DNA of 64,000 nucleotides from Chthonomonadales bacterium (GCA_020849275.1 JADLGO010000064.1:70289-134288); one strand, 5' to 3'. Shown: positions 7,772-17,348, counted from the stretch's first letter. Notes: generated by a model from the sequence alone, not told the origin. A program made the numbers and translations.

Positions 7772-10012
7772 ATGACCACACAACGAGACATCCAGCCCTC
7801 GACGGCGGCCGTCGAGGAGCGGCCGGCCACGCCGGAGATACGTTCCGTGGCGAACCGGTACGCGGTGGCAATCGCCATCACGGCGCTGGCGACGCTGTCG
7901 CGGCTGGCGCTCAACCCCGTGCTCCACCACCGCGGCGCGGGCTACCTCTACCTGCTGGGGGTGTTCCTGGCCGGGCTCTACGGCGGTCTGGGCCCCGGCG
8001 CCCTCTGCGCCGCGGTCAGCGGGGTGCTCGTCTGGTATCTGTTCGTTCCGGTCCAGCACTCATTCGCCATCAAGGACCCGGCGGAGGTGGCGGCCCTGGG
8101 GCTGTTCGCCGGCGTTGGTTTAGCAGCGGCGCTGCTGAGCGACCGTCTTCGGAGCGAGACGCGCCGGGCCGAGGCCGGCGAGCAGGAGGCGCGGCTGCAG
8201 GCCGACGAGGCCGAGCGCCGGCGCGACGCCGCCGCCAGGGCGGAGCGCCGGACGGCAGCCATTCTCGGCAGCATCGCCGACGGCTTCGTCGCCATCGACC
8301 GCGAGTGGCGCTACACCTACGTCAACCCGCGGGCCGAGCGCCTGCTCGGCAGTTGTCGCGAGGAGTTGGGCGGCCACCCGCCCTGGGAGGTGTTCCGCGA
8401 GCCCTCGGGCGTCGACGGCCAGCGCTGGATGCGGGAGGCGATGGAGGACGGCCGGCCCCGCGAGTTCGAGATGCTCCACGCGCCGACCTCCCGTTGGCTC
8501 GACGTGCACGTCTATCCCTCCGACGAAGGGCTCTCCGTCTTCTTCACCGACACCACCGAGCGGCACGCCGCCGACCTGGCCCTCCGCGCCAGCGAGCGCC
8601 GGTTCGCCACGACGCTCTCCAGTATTGGCGACGCCGTCGTCGCCACCGACGCGTCCGGCCGCGTCACGTTCATGAACGCGGTGGCGGAGGAGCTCACGGG
8701 TTGGCCGATGCCCGAGACGGCGGGTAGGCCTCTCGAGGAAGTCTTCGCCATCGTGAACGAGGAAACGCGCGGCTCCGTGGAGAGCCCGGTGGCGCGCGTC
8801 ATCCGCGAGCAACGCGTGGTCGGCCTGGCCAACCACACGCTGCTCATCGCGCGAGACGGCACGGAGCGCGCCATCGACGACAGCGGCGCGCCCATTCTGG
8901 ACGACGATGGCGTCCTCACCGGCGTGGTGCTGGTGTTCCGCGACATCACGGGGAGCCGGGCCGCCGAGCGCGAGCGCGCCGCGCAGACCGAGCTGGTTCG
9001 GCGCAACGAGGAGCGCCTGCGTCGGCTCGTGGAGTCCAATATCGTCGGCGTGCTCTTCGCGCGCTCCGACGGTCGCATCACGGACGCCAACGAGGCCTTC
9101 CTGCAGACGGTGGGCCGGACCGGGGTCGACCTGGAGGCCGGGCCCGTCCGCTGGACCGACATGACTCCTCCCGAGTGGCGCGAGGCGGACGAGGCGGCGG
9201 CGGCCGAGTTGCGCTCCGCCGGCCGGTGTCTGCCCTACGAGAAGGAGTACCTGCGGCCGGACGGCGCGCGCGTGCCCGTGCTGGTGGCGCTGGCCGATCT
9301 GGACGCCGAGGACGGCCTCGCGGTGGGCTACGTCGTTGACATCACGGACCGCAAGCGGGCCGAGCAGGAAAGGACCCGTCAACTCGCCGAGATCAGCCAG
9401 CTCAACGAGCGGCTTCAGCGCGCGATGAGCGAGACGCACCACCGAATCAAGAACAACCTCCAGGTCATCAGCGCCCTGATCGGCCTGCAGGCCGCCGCGA
9501 GCGGCGATACCGTGCCGGCCGCCGCCCTGAGTCGGCTCACGCAGCACATCGGGTCGCTGGCCACCCTGCACGACATACTCACGCGGCAGGCGCGCGACGA
9601 CGCCGAGAACGACACCCTCTCCGTGCGCGACGCGATGCGCAAGTTGCTCCCGATCTTGCAGGCCATCGTCGTCGAGCGCAGCGTGCACCTGGCGTGTGAG
9701 GACGCGCGCCTTCCCATTCGCCAGGGGACCGCCATCGCCATTCTGGTCAACGAGCTCGTCGCGAACGCCGTTAAGCACGGCGACGGCGACATCGACATCT
9801 CCTTCGCGGTGATGGACGGCCGTGGCGAGCTCACCGTGCGCGACGGCGGGCCGGGCTTCCCGGAGACCTTCGACCCGGCCTCGGCCGGCCACGTCGGCAT
9901 CGAGCTCATCGAGTCGCTCTCGCGGTGGGACCTGCGGGGCTCGACCCGCTACGAGAACGCGCCCGAGGGGGGCGCGCGCGTCGTCGTCGAGTTCCCCCTG
10001 GGCGGGCGGTGA
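7772..10012 (+). CDS. Membrane sensor histidine kinase, DUF4118 plus three PAS domains, HisKA_2
   Basis: A 746-residue kinase. Residues about 30-125 give several hydrophobic helices of the KdpD-type DUF4118 module (GYLYLLGVFLAGLYGGLGPG). Three PAS domains follow, about 160-270, 275-395 and 405-530. The dimerisation/phosphoacceptor domain is of the HisKA_2 type, with the motif HHRIKNNLQ and the likely phospho-His at 557. The ATPase domain shows the N box (NELVANAVKHG) and DGGPGFP. No response regulator gene is next to it, so it is an orphan kinase whose partner is elsewhere. HisKA_2 kinases often act on general stress or PAS-linked signalling circuits. Confidence 0.9.
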   Translation: MTTQRDIQPSTAAVEERPATPEIRSVANRYAVAIAITALATLSRLALNPVLHHRGAGYLYLLGVFLAGLYGGLGPGALCAAVSGVLVWYLFVPVQHSFAIKDPAEVAALGLFAGVGLAAALLSDRLRSETRRAEAGEQEARLQADEAERRRDAAARAERRTAAILGSIADGFVAIDREWRYTYVNPRAERLLGSCREELGGHPPWEVFREPSGVDGQRWMREAMEDGRPREFEMLHAPTSRWLDVHVYPSDEGLSVFFTDTTERHAADLALRASERRFATTLSSIGDAVVATDASGRVTFMNAVAEELTGWPMPETAGRPLEEVFAIVNEETRGSVESPVARVIREQRVVGLANHTLLIARDGTERAIDDSGAPILDDDGVLTGVVLVFRDITGSRAAERERAAQTELVRRNEERLRRLVESNIVGVLFARSDGRITDANEAFLQTVGRTGVDLEAGPVRWTDMTPPEWREADEAAAAELRSAGRCLPYEKEYLRPDGARVPVLVALADLDAEDGLAVGYVVDITDRKRAEQERTRQLAEISQLNERLQRAMSETHHRIKNNLQVISALIGLQAAASGDTVPAAALSRLTQHIGSLATLHDILTRQARDDAENDTLSVRDAMRKLLPILQAIVVERSVHLACEDARLPIRQGTAIAILVNELVANAVKHGDGDIDISFAVMDGRGELTVRDGGPGFPETFDPASAGHVGIELIESLSRWDLRGSTRYENAPEGGARVVVEFPLGGR

Positions 10013-10161
10013 GCGCCACTCCGCGGAGCCGTCGCCGACGGGTATGATGGAGAAGGACCGCGGCGGCCTCAAGCGGCGAGCCGCGTCGGACGTCGGCCGC
10101 CGCGGCGTCGCCTCGCACGGCCTCGGCGGGGGCGGCCCACACCACCTACCAGGACAGGTTC

Positions 10162-11559
10162 ATGCCCAGAAAACGCAAGCCCAACATCGTGCTCCTCGGC
10201 GTCGACAGCCTGCGCGCGGACCATATGAGCTGCTACGGCTATCCGCGCCTGACGACGCCGCACATCGACCGCTTCGCGCAGTCAGGCACGCTCTTCGAGC
10301 GCAACCTCAGCCCGCACATCCCCACCACCAGCGGCTACTCCAACATGCTGACGGGCCTGGACGCCTTCGGCACGCAGTGCGTGGCGCTGCGGCACAAGGG
10401 GCCGCTGCGCCCGGAGATACGGACGTTGCCGGAGCTCCTGCGCGGCGGCGGCTACACCACCACCTGCGTCGGATTCGGCGGCAACCCGGCCTCCCGCGGC
10501 TTCGACAAGTACGTGGAGTTTCGCGGGTGGGGGCCCGATGAGAGCGGCCGCAGCCCCAAGGCGCAGAACCTCAACGCGGCCGCCATCCCCGAGCTCGAGC
10601 GGCTCGCGAAGGGCAAGGAGCCGTTCCTGCTCTTCCTGCGCCACATGGATCCGCACAGCCCGTACCTGCCGCCGCATCCCTACGAGCGCATGTTCTACCA
10701 CGGCAACGAGTGCGACCCGAGGAACCGCTCGATGGACGCCGTGATGTCGTTCAAGCCCTTCTGCGACTACTTCGCCGCCTGGATGCCCCGAGGCATCAGC
10801 GACAAGGAGTACGTCATCGCGCAGTACGACGGCGCCATCGCCTACATGGATGCCGCCATCCAGACGCTCTTCACCGCGATTGAGGGTCTGGGCATTCTGG
10901 ACGACACCATCGTCGTGCTCAACTCGGACCACGGCGAGACGCTGCACGACCACGAGTGCTGGTACGACCATCACGGCACCTACGACAACGTGCTTCACGT
11001 GCCGCTGATCATCCGCTATCCGGCCCGCGTCCCCGTGGGCCGGCGCGTGGGCGGCTTCTCCCAGCACAAGGATCTCGTGCCCACCCTGCTCGACCTCTGC
11101 GACGTCGCCGTGCCCGACTACCATTTCGATGGGCGCAGCCTCCTGCCGCTGGCGCGCGGCGAGGTGACCACGCACGAGACCGAGCTCTACTTCACGGAGT
11201 GCACCTGGCAGCGCAAGCACGGATGGCGAACGCCCCAGTGGAAGCTGATCGTCGCCCTGGAGCCCGACTTCCACTTCAAGCCGCCGGTCGAGCTCTATAA
11301 CCTGCTCGCCGACCCCGAGGAGAACCACAATCTGGCCGAGCAGGAGCCAGAGACGGTGGCCTACCTGAAGGCGCGCATGGAGGCGTGGATCGCCCGGCGC
11401 GAGGCGGAGACCGGCCTGCCGAACCCGATCCACACCCAGGGCGATTGGCACGGCATCGAGGGCATCGGCCCGTTCAAGACGTCGCAGCAAGCCTACGACA
11501 CGCTGCACATCGGCGACCCCGGCGAGGCCGCGCGCCTGCAGGCCCGCTCGCGCAAGTAG
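10162..11559 (+). CDS. Sulfatase-fold hydrolase without the formylglycine cysteine
   Basis: A 465-residue cytoplasmic (no signal peptide) member of the alkaline phosphatase/sulfatase superfamily. The opening NIVLLGVDSLRADHMSCYGY, the NSDHGE metal site and LYNLLADPEENHNLAE tail are typical of sulfatases. The nucleophile motif is not: where type I sulfatases have C/S-x-P-x-R followed by LTG, this protein has TTSGYSNMLTG (residues 55-65), placing Thr55 at the nucleophile position. Threonine is the nucleophile in phosphodiesterase and phosphoethanolamine transferase branches, so the substrate may be a phosphate ester. A strong hairpin follows the gene. Confidence 0.8.
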   Translation: MPRKRKPNIVLLGVDSLRADHMSCYGYPRLTTPHIDRFAQSGTLFERNLSPHIPTTSGYSNMLTGLDAFGTQCVALRHKGPLRPEIRTLPELLRGGGYTTTCVGFGGNPASRGFDKYVEFRGWGPDESGRSPKAQNLNAAAIPELERLAKGKEPFLLFLRHMDPHSPYLPPHPYERMFYHGNECDPRNRSMDAVMSFKPFCDYFAAWMPRGISDKEYVIAQYDGAIAYMDAAIQTLFTAIEGLGILDDTIVVLNSDHGETLHDHECWYDHHGTYDNVLHVPLIIRYPARVPVGRRVGGFSQHKDLVPTLLDLCDVAVPDYHFDGRSLLPLARGEVTTHETELYFTECTWQRKHGWRTPQWKLIVALEPDFHFKPPVELYNLLADPEENHNLAEQEPETVAYLKARMEAWIARREAETGLPNPIHTQGDWHGIEGIGPFKTSQQAYDTLHIGDPGEAARLQARSRK

Positions 11560-11577
11560 GAGGCCGCCGCCCGCGAG

Positions 11578-11627
11578 GCGAAGGGCCCGCACCCCCGCCC
11601 TGTGTGCGCGGGGTGCGGGCCCTTCGC
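11578..11627 (+). terminator. GC-rich 18-bp hairpin after the sulfatase-like gene
   Basis: Positions 11578-11595 are the exact reverse complement of 11610-11627, with a 14-nt loop. It starts 18 nt after the stop codon at 11559 and faces the relic gene on the other strand. There is no T-tract, as is common for hairpins in this window, so it may terminate both strands or simply stabilise mRNA ends. Confidence 0.7.
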
Positions 11628-11651
11628 GCCGGTGACGGTCGGCCGGGTGGC

Positions 11652-12090
11652 TCAGCGGGCCGAAAGGTCGGCCTCCAGCCCGGCCATGTAGACCAGGAAA
11701 GCGCGCGCGGCTCGTAGGCGATCCGGTCGGGGAGGTAGGCGAAGCGCGGCGCCACGCGGTAGTCGGCCACGGTCGCGAAGACGCACAGGTGCGCGATTCG
11801 GGCCACCTCCGCAGACCGCGATGGTCTCCTCGCGCGCCGGTGCACCGCCCGCGATTCCCGTGGGAGTAGATCCGCAGCGACCGTGCGTATCCCTGCATCG
11901 GTGACACACCGCCCAGCGAGACGACATACAAGAGGCCCTCCCATACCGGATGCTTCGCCCGCATTCGCTGGCCGGTTGTCCCAGTCCAGGGGGTTCGCGC
12001 CATGAACGCGGATCGCTTCGCCGACGCGGCTGCCGGCGACCATGGCGATGGCCGTAGCCGTCGGTGCCGGGGTAGGGGATGAAGGGCGTC
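11652..12090 (-). pseudogene. Frameshifted gene relic, family not recognised
   Basis: On the minus strand, protein-like segments with strong third-position GC bias follow each other in different frames. In order they begin TPFIPYPGTDGYGH, AMVAGSRVGEAIRVHG, KHPVWEGLLYVVSLGG, AREETIAVCGG, SEVARIAHLCVFATVAD and FLVYMAGLEADLSAR before a stop at 11652. No single frame stays open with sensible composition. This is what a gene with about four single-base indels looks like. No intact homologue could be named. Its 5' end overlaps the first codons of the acyltransferase on the other strand. Confidence 0.5.
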
Positions 12091-13446
12091 ACGGTCGGTC
12101 GCCGAGCGCGTGGGCGAGCGGCGGACGCCGTCGACGGCCAACATGCGGGCCACCGCGCCGACGGTCACGGTCCAAGGCTGACCGGCATCGATGCCTTGCG
12201 CGGCGTCGGGGCGCTGATGGTGCTCGGGTACCACGGGTTCTCGAGCCACCTGGTCGGCACGCTGTGGACGGCGCCCACGCGCGCCGCCTTCTGGGCCGGC
12301 TACCCGTTCCTGCAGGGCTTCGCCGGCGTGCATCTGTTCCTGGTCGTCAGCGGCTTCTGTATCCACAGCACCACGGCGAACCGTTCGCCGGACCGCTATC
12401 CTGCCTTCGGCGCGTTCTGCGCTCGGAGGTTCCGTCGGCTGTATGGGCCCTATATCGCCGCAGTCGGCGCCACGGTGGTCGCCCTCGTCGTAGCCGCGGT
12501 GCTGCAACCCGGCCCGCTCTCCGGCGGCGCCGTCGTTCGGCGCCTCGCTCCACAGGGGTTGGCCTGGTTCTCCCTGGCCGGGCTGGTTCACGTGTTCATG
12601 CTCTTCCCTGTGTGGACCCGCTCGCTGGTCATCTTCGGGAATCCCGCGCTCTGGACCCTGTCGCTGGAGGCTCAACTCTATCTGATGTACTTCCCCATGC
12701 TCTGGCTGCGCAGGCGGCTGGGGATGGGCGGAACGCTGGCCGTGGTGCTTGCCGTGACGCTGGCCTTTCGGTACCTCGCGCTGTACGGAGTGCTCGGCTT
12801 CGGTCGCCCCGTGATGTCGGGTGCGCCTCTCGCCTATGTGCCTCGACCGGGGCCCTCGGAGGCACATCCTGCCTGGCTGGTCGGCGTCGCGTGGATCACG
12901 ACCGGCCCCGCCCGCTGGTTCGAGTGGGTGCTCGGAGCGGCCGCCGCCGAGGTAGCGGCCGGCAGGGGGCTTCGGCTGCCGTTCCATACCAGCCGATGGC
13001 TGGCTGCCATCGCCCTGGTCGGCGCCCTGGCGTGCCAGTGGAGCCGGGCGGGTTGGCTCTTCACGGACCTTCTCTGGGGCGTGGCGTTCTTCGTGCTGGT
13101 GAACCGGACCGCGGCATCGGAGGCATCCGGGCGGCTGCGCCGCCATCGCCTGGTCGCCGCGCTGGGCTGGGTCGGTACCTTTAGCTACAGCCTCTACCTT
13201 GTCCACCAGCCGCTGCTGCGCGTCCTTCAGGCGCTGCTGGCGCGGGTAGCGTCATGGCCCGGCGCATCGGCGATCGATATGATCCGCGTGGCCGCGCCCC
13301 CGCTGGCCGGGCTGCTGCTTGCCCTGTTCGTGATGGTCGCGTTGCCGATCGGCGTGGCCCTCGTGATGCTGCCTGCCTGGCTGTTCCATCGAGTGTTCGA
13401 GTTGCCAGCGATCCGATGGTCGCAGCGCCGACGCGCGGTAGCGTGA
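12079..13446 (+). CDS. Acyltransferase 3 (OafA/YrhL-like) membrane protein
   Basis: A 455-residue polytopic protein. The family opening RLTGIDALRGVGALMVLGYHG contains the Arg and His conserved in acyltransferase 3 proteins, which O-acetylate or O-acylate cell-surface glycans using cytoplasmic acyl-CoA. Around ten hydrophobic helices follow, with GFCIHSTT and the C-terminal TFSYSLYLVHQPLLR characteristic of the family. Homology starts near residue 33, and the first 32 residues are arginine-rich, but no alternative in-frame start was found. The 3' 220 nt are also open on the opposite strand as the tail of the glycosidase gene. Confidence 0.9.
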   Translation: MKGVTVGRRARGRAADAVDGQHAGHRADGHGPRLTGIDALRGVGALMVLGYHGFSSHLVGTLWTAPTRAAFWAGYPFLQGFAGVHLFLVVSGFCIHSTTANRSPDRYPAFGAFCARRFRRLYGPYIAAVGATVVALVVAAVLQPGPLSGGAVVRRLAPQGLAWFSLAGLVHVFMLFPVWTRSLVIFGNPALWTLSLEAQLYLMYFPMLWLRRRLGMGGTLAVVLAVTLAFRYLALYGVLGFGRPVMSGAPLAYVPRPGPSEAHPAWLVGVAWITTGPARWFEWVLGAAAAEVAAGRGLRLPFHTSRWLAAIALVGALACQWSRAGWLFTDLLWGVAFFVLVNRTAASEASGRLRRHRLVAALGWVGTFSYSLYLVHQPLLRVLQALLARVASWPGASAIDMIRVAAPPLAGLLLALFVMVALPIGVALVMLPAWLFHRVFELPAIRWSQRRRAVA

Positions 13447-16400
13447 CCGGCGAGGCCGCGCGCAGGAGCCCAGTGGCGCGCGGCGCGGGCGCGCGCACCC
13501 GGCCCGCCCGCGCCGATCGAGACCTCGTAGAGCATTCGCGCCGAGCCGCCATCGTCCACGTCCAGCGGCACGACCAGCGCTCCGTCCGCCACATGCGCGT
13601 CCACCTCGCCGCGGCGCTTGCCGCTGGTCTCCAGACCCCACACGCGGGCGCGCGCGGCGTCCTTCAGGCGGATCGTCAGGGTGGCGCGACCGCGCCGCGC
13701 CAGATAGGGCAGGGCGCCCCAGCCCAGCAGCACGCGCCGTGCCCGGTCGCCGTAGCGCGCACCCGTGTTCTGCAGGTCCGTCAGGTGCGTGATCAGCAAC
13801 CGGCTGCTCTCGGCGATCGGCCGGCCGTCGAGGCTCGACACCCAGACGGTCGCTCCGGCATCGGCAATATCGACCGTGACGGCGCCGGCCTCGACGCGCC
13901 GGCCGGCTGGCGCGTAGCCGCCCGCGGTCCGCGGCGTCGCCAGCACGAGCGTGTCGTTGGGGCCGTTCACGGTGAGCTCGCCGGTCTCACTCTGGAAGAT
14001 GAGCCGCGCGGGGTCCGTGGGGTTACCCTCCTTCAGCCATCCGCGCGTTCGCATCTCCCTGAGCAGGACGTCGCCGGTCTCTGGCGCGTAGGGGCCGGTA
14101 GCCAGCTTCGCGCCGTGCCAGCGCGCGGCGGGCGTGGCCCAGCCGAGCGGCACCAGCAGGTCGGCGGCCGCCTGGCCCGGGTCGTCCGTGACGAGCGAGC
14201 CGACGCGCGTGACGAGCGCCAGCCAGTTCCAGTCGGGCACCACACCGCGGGCCGCGCGCGGGGCCTGGAGCGCGTCGGCGCGTGTCATCGCGATGGCGAC
14301 GGTGTGGGGGGCGGCGCGCATGTCGCCGCGCCGGAACAGGCAGAGGCTGGCGCGCTCGGAGGCGAGGCTGAGCGGGTCCGAGACCATGTCGAAGTACCCG
14401 GCCGGCGCGGGCTGAAACAGGTTGTCGCGCGAGTGGCTGTAGGCGAAGCGCCAGATCACGGACCAATCCTGCACGGCCCCGAGCGCGCCGGTGAGGATCC
14501 CGCCGACCCCGCGATAGCGGCCCGGGCCGGAGTAGTTGAACTCGCTGCACGTGAACGGCCGATCCACCAGGCGCACGAAGGCGCACGCGCGCCCACCCGG
14601 GGCGCCCTGCGCCACCGGGCTGGTATTGGGGCAGCGCGACGGGAGCTGCCAGGGCTGCTCGATGAACTCCGGGTGATCGACGTAGAAGTGGTCGTCGACG
14701 TAGTCGAAGTCCGCGCGCGCGGCCTCGATCTGCACGGGGTTCGTCCAGGCGTTCATGTTGGTGAGGAGGGCCTTGCAGCCGAGCTCGTCGCGCAGAAGCG
14801 CGGCACATCGGCGGTAAAGGTCGCGCTGCGTCTTCGCGAGGAAGACGTTGAAGACGACGGAGGCCGGCGTTCCGTCAGAGGAGGAGGGCATCGGGACGGT
14901 TCCCGTCCTCGGGACCTGGCCCACTGTCAGGCCTGGGAGTGCCGCACGCAGCGCCGCCGCGTCCGGATAGCGCGCGGTGAGCCAGCCGTTCCAGGCGCGC
15001 TGCCAGTCGTCGCGCAGGGGCCCCGTGACGCGGTCAACGAAGTTGCCCGGGTTTCCCTCGTTGATCAGGCTGAGCCAGCCCAACACGGGGTCATCGGCCA
15101 GGCGCGTGCGCGTGTAGGGGTTCTCATGCCCCAGGAGCGCGCGGGTGAAGGAGGCGAAGTTGGCGAACGCGCGGTCGTTCACCGGGACGGCCATCTTGAA
15201 GTCGTCCATCGGGACGTCCCCTTCAAGGCCCTCCCACACGTCTTTGCGGAACACGGGCCGCGACACGAACAGGTCCGTGGTCACATAGATCCCGCGCTGC
15301 TTGAGGGCGGCGATCAGGTAGTCCAGCCGGTCCAGCGCCTGCGGGTCAAGGCGGGTGCTCGAGCCGCCGGAGCGGTCCACGAGCTCCCACTCGTAGTGGT
15401 GGAGCCGGACGGCGTTGTAGCCGAGCCGGCGCAGGCGCGTGGCCAGGAGATCGGCCTGGTCATGCGGGAGGTATTGCGCGCTGAAGCAGAGATTGACCCC
15501 GTAGAAGCGCACGGGCTCGGCGGGCCTGGAGGCAAAGGCAAGCCGGCCGCCCGGCGCCGCGATCACTCGTCCAAGCTTGCCCGCCGGCGCCTGCCAGGGC
15601 GTCAGGTCGGTGAAGTCCAGCGCGGAGCCCGGCTCAATATCGAGCTCGGCCTTCAGCGGCAGCCAATCCGGGCCCGGTTGCACGGTGATGGGACCGTCCT
15701 GCTCCACGGCGAGCCCTCCTTCCGCGGTGAGCGTGAAGGCGACCTCGAGCGGCGTGCCGACGGGCCACGGCGTCGCGCCGTCGCTCTGAGGTCCGATGCG
15801 GATCGAGAACGTCTGGCCCCATTGCCGGTCGTCCTGCAGAAGCACCGGCGTGGGCGCGGCGAATCGGAGGCGTAGCGCGGCCCCGTCGGCGTAGCGGAGC
15901 AGAAGGTCGCGCGTGGGCTCCGAGCGCAGGCCGACCTCACGGAAGCCGCGTGGGAAGGCGCCCTGCTGGCCGTCGGCTGTCCACGACCCGCCGGCCAGGC
16001 GCTCGGCTGGCGCCACCAGGCCAACGTGCAGGCTGTTGAGCCGCACGGCGGAGCGCGGCGTGAGGCGGTAGGCCATCCGCAGCGCGCCATCCGCCTGGCT
16101 CCAGCGCGTGTCGACGTCCACCACGGCGCCTCCCGGCGCGTGGATCTCGCCGCGCAGCGGCGCGTCGCCGGGCGCCTGCGCTCCCGGTCGCGCCGGGCTC
16201 ATCGCGGCGCCCTGCCAGGGCACCTCGAACAGCCCGGGAAGCAGCGTGGCCATCTCGCGCCCCGCGCGCTCCAGGCGCACCTCTCCCGAGGGCGCCACGA
16301 GCGCCCGCCAGGCGAGCGCCTGTTGTGGCGCCTGTTGGGGCGCCGCGGCTGCGCAGACGAGCGCGGCCGTGGCCATGGCGCCGCTCAGCAGACCGATCAT
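13227..16400 (-). CDS. Secreted GH5-like (cellulase superfamily) glycosidase
   Basis: A 1057-residue exported protein with a short signal peptide (MIGLLSGAMATAALVCAAAA). Residues about 25-260 form an N-terminal beta-sandwich. The TIM-barrel starts near RFYGVNLCFSAQYLP and YNAVRLHHYEWE, with the acid/base in SLINEGNPG and the nucleophile in CSEFNYSG, the arrangement of clan GH-A. A beta-rich C-terminal region follows. The last ~73 codons (13227-13446) are antisense to the acyltransferase and low in hydrophobics, so the natural stop may have been lost by mutation. AAGGAG lies seven nt before the ATG. It follows the VOC gene by 51 nt on the same strand. Confidence 0.8.
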   Translation of the reverse strand: MIGLLSGAMATAALVCAAAAPQQAPQQALAWRALVAPSGEVRLERAGREMATLLPGLFEVPWQGAAMSPARPGAQAPGDAPLRGEIHAPGGAVVDVDTRWSQADGALRMAYRLTPRSAVRLNSLHVGLVAPAERLAGGSWTADGQQGAFPRGFREVGLRSEPTRDLLLRYADGAALRLRFAAPTPVLLQDDRQWGQTFSIRIGPQSDGATPWPVGTPLEVAFTLTAEGGLAVEQDGPITVQPGPDWLPLKAELDIEPGSALDFTDLTPWQAPAGKLGRVIAAPGGRLAFASRPAEPVRFYGVNLCFSAQYLPHDQADLLATRLRRLGYNAVRLHHYEWELVDRSGGSSTRLDPQALDRLDYLIAALKQRGIYVTTDLFVSRPVFRKDVWEGLEGDVPMDDFKMAVPVNDRAFANFASFTRALLGHENPYTRTRLADDPVLGWLSLINEGNPGNFVDRVTGPLRDDWQRAWNGWLTARYPDAAALRAALPGLTVGQVPRTGTVPMPSSSDGTPASVVFNVFLAKTQRDLYRRCAALLRDELGCKALLTNMNAWTNPVQIEAARADFDYVDDHFYVDHPEFIEQPWQLPSRCPNTSPVAQGAPGGRACAFVRLVDRPFTCSEFNYSGPGRYRGVGGILTGALGAVQDWSVIWRFAYSHSRDNLFQPAPAGYFDMVSDPLSLASERASLCLFRRGDMRAAPHTVAIAMTRADALQAPRAARGVVPDWNWLALVTRVGSLVTDDPGQAAADLLVPLGWATPAARWHGAKLATGPYAPETGDVLLREMRTRGWLKEGNPTDPARLIFQSETGELTVNGPNDTLVLATPRTAGGYAPAGRRVEAGAVTVDIADAGATVWVSSLDGRPIAESSRLLITHLTDLQNTGARYGDRARRVLLGWGALPYLARRGRATLTIRLKDAARARVWGLETSGKRRGEVDAHVADGALVVPLDVDDGGSARMLYEVSIGAGGPGARARAARHWAPARGLAGHATARRRCDHRIAGNSNTRWNSQAGSITRATPIGNATITNRASSSPASGGAATRIISIADAPGHDATRASSA

Positions 16401-16451
16401 CTACAGGCTCCTTGAGGCCGCTCGGGGCGGGGCGGCCGCGCCGTTGCCCCC

Positions 16452-16922
16452 TCAGCCCTCGACGCGCTCCTCGCGAACGCGCTCGAGCAGCTCGAGCGTC
16501 GTGCCCAGGCGTTCCCGGGCATCGAAATACGCGTACTGCCCATCGCCCATGTCTCCTCGCTGCACCAGGGCGATGCCGTGCTCTCGCAGAGATTCCACCG
16601 ACCTCTGCATCCCGTCGACCCAGAACGCGACGTGGTGCACGCCCTCCCCGTCGCGATCGAGCGCCTCCTGCCAGGTGCTCGCGCCGCCCAGTGGCTCGAT
16701 CAGCTCGAGCTGCACCTGGCCCAGGTCGAAGAAGGCGAGCCTGGCGCGCGCGTCCGATGGACGGCCGCGAAAGGTCTGGTGAACCTCCAGACCGGGCGCC
16801 GTCTCGACGAACCGGGGCACCGGCATCCCGAGGACGGCGGCCCATCGGCGCGCACTCTCCTCGATGTCCCTCACAACGATCGCCACCTGCGCCAACTGTC
16901 GGCTGCCGATCTCCGATGCCAT
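16452..16922 (-). CDS. VOC (glyoxalase/methylmalonyl-CoA epimerase-like) protein
   Basis: A 156-residue vicinal oxygen chelate protein. The two-module fold is visible: QVAIVVRDIEESARRWAAVLG with the first module ligands, and VHHVAFWVDGMQRSVESL opening the second, then LGTTLELLE. The HHVAFWV metal ligand and QLELIEP strand match methylmalonyl-CoA epimerase and glyoxalase I relatives. An AAGGAG site lies seven nt upstream of ATG 16922; longer upstream frames are low-quality. It precedes the GH5-like gene, and the pair may be cotranscribed, though a functional link is not obvious. Confidence 0.85.
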   Translation of the reverse strand: MASEIGSRQLAQVAIVVRDIEESARRWAAVLGMPVPRFVETAPGLEVHQTFRGRPSDARARLAFFDLGQVQLELIEPLGGASTWQEALDRDGEGVHHVAFWVDGMQRSVESLREHGIALVQRGDMGDGQYAYFDARERLGTTLELLERVREERVEG

Positions 16923-17348
16923 CGCGCGTCTCCTTGTTGCTGAGCCAGTGGATCGGCTCGCACCTCTCGGAGCGGCCACGGCAAGGGATTCGGGCGCCCG
17001 CGAGGCGGTTCCTTCCCCGGCGCCCGAGGGTCTGGCCCCGATGCGCCTTCGGAAGAGCGTCGGCGTCGGCGGGAACCCCGGCGCGGGCGCTGCCGTCTTA
17101 CCCCGCAAGCCGGGTGGTCCGTCTCACGGGCCAGCGCGGGGGCGGCTGGGGCGGTCTGCCCTCCGCGCGCCAGAATGCCGCGCGTGATTGGGCGCACGCG
17201 CGGCGGGAGTGCCGTCCAGACGCGTACCGTCGCTGCCATGCCTACCGCGTGGCGCCGGCCCGCGGGGCGAGCGGACGATCGCGCTCCGCCATGCGAGAGG
17301 GGCCACCCGGCCGTTCGTCCGTGTCGCCAACGCAACGAGGAGACCTCA
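16923..17348. other. 426-bp divergent intergenic region
   Basis: This lies between the divergent VOC and YflT-type genes and must contain promoters for both. Short open frames are arginine-rich and poor in hydrophobic residues. No tRNA, riboswitch or convincing -35/-10 pair was recognised. Confidence 0.5.

Noticed and set aside
10043-10048. TATGAT before the sulfatase-like gene as a promoter
   Set aside because: No -35-like hexamer at 16-18 nt; a similar isolated TATGAT at 59762 before the sigma-GGDEF gene was left out for the same reason.
10282-13206. A 974-codon minus-strand open frame
   Set aside because: It is antisense to the sulfatase-like and acyltransferase genes and has no family motifs; only the short stretch near 11.9 kb, part of the relic, looks protein-like.
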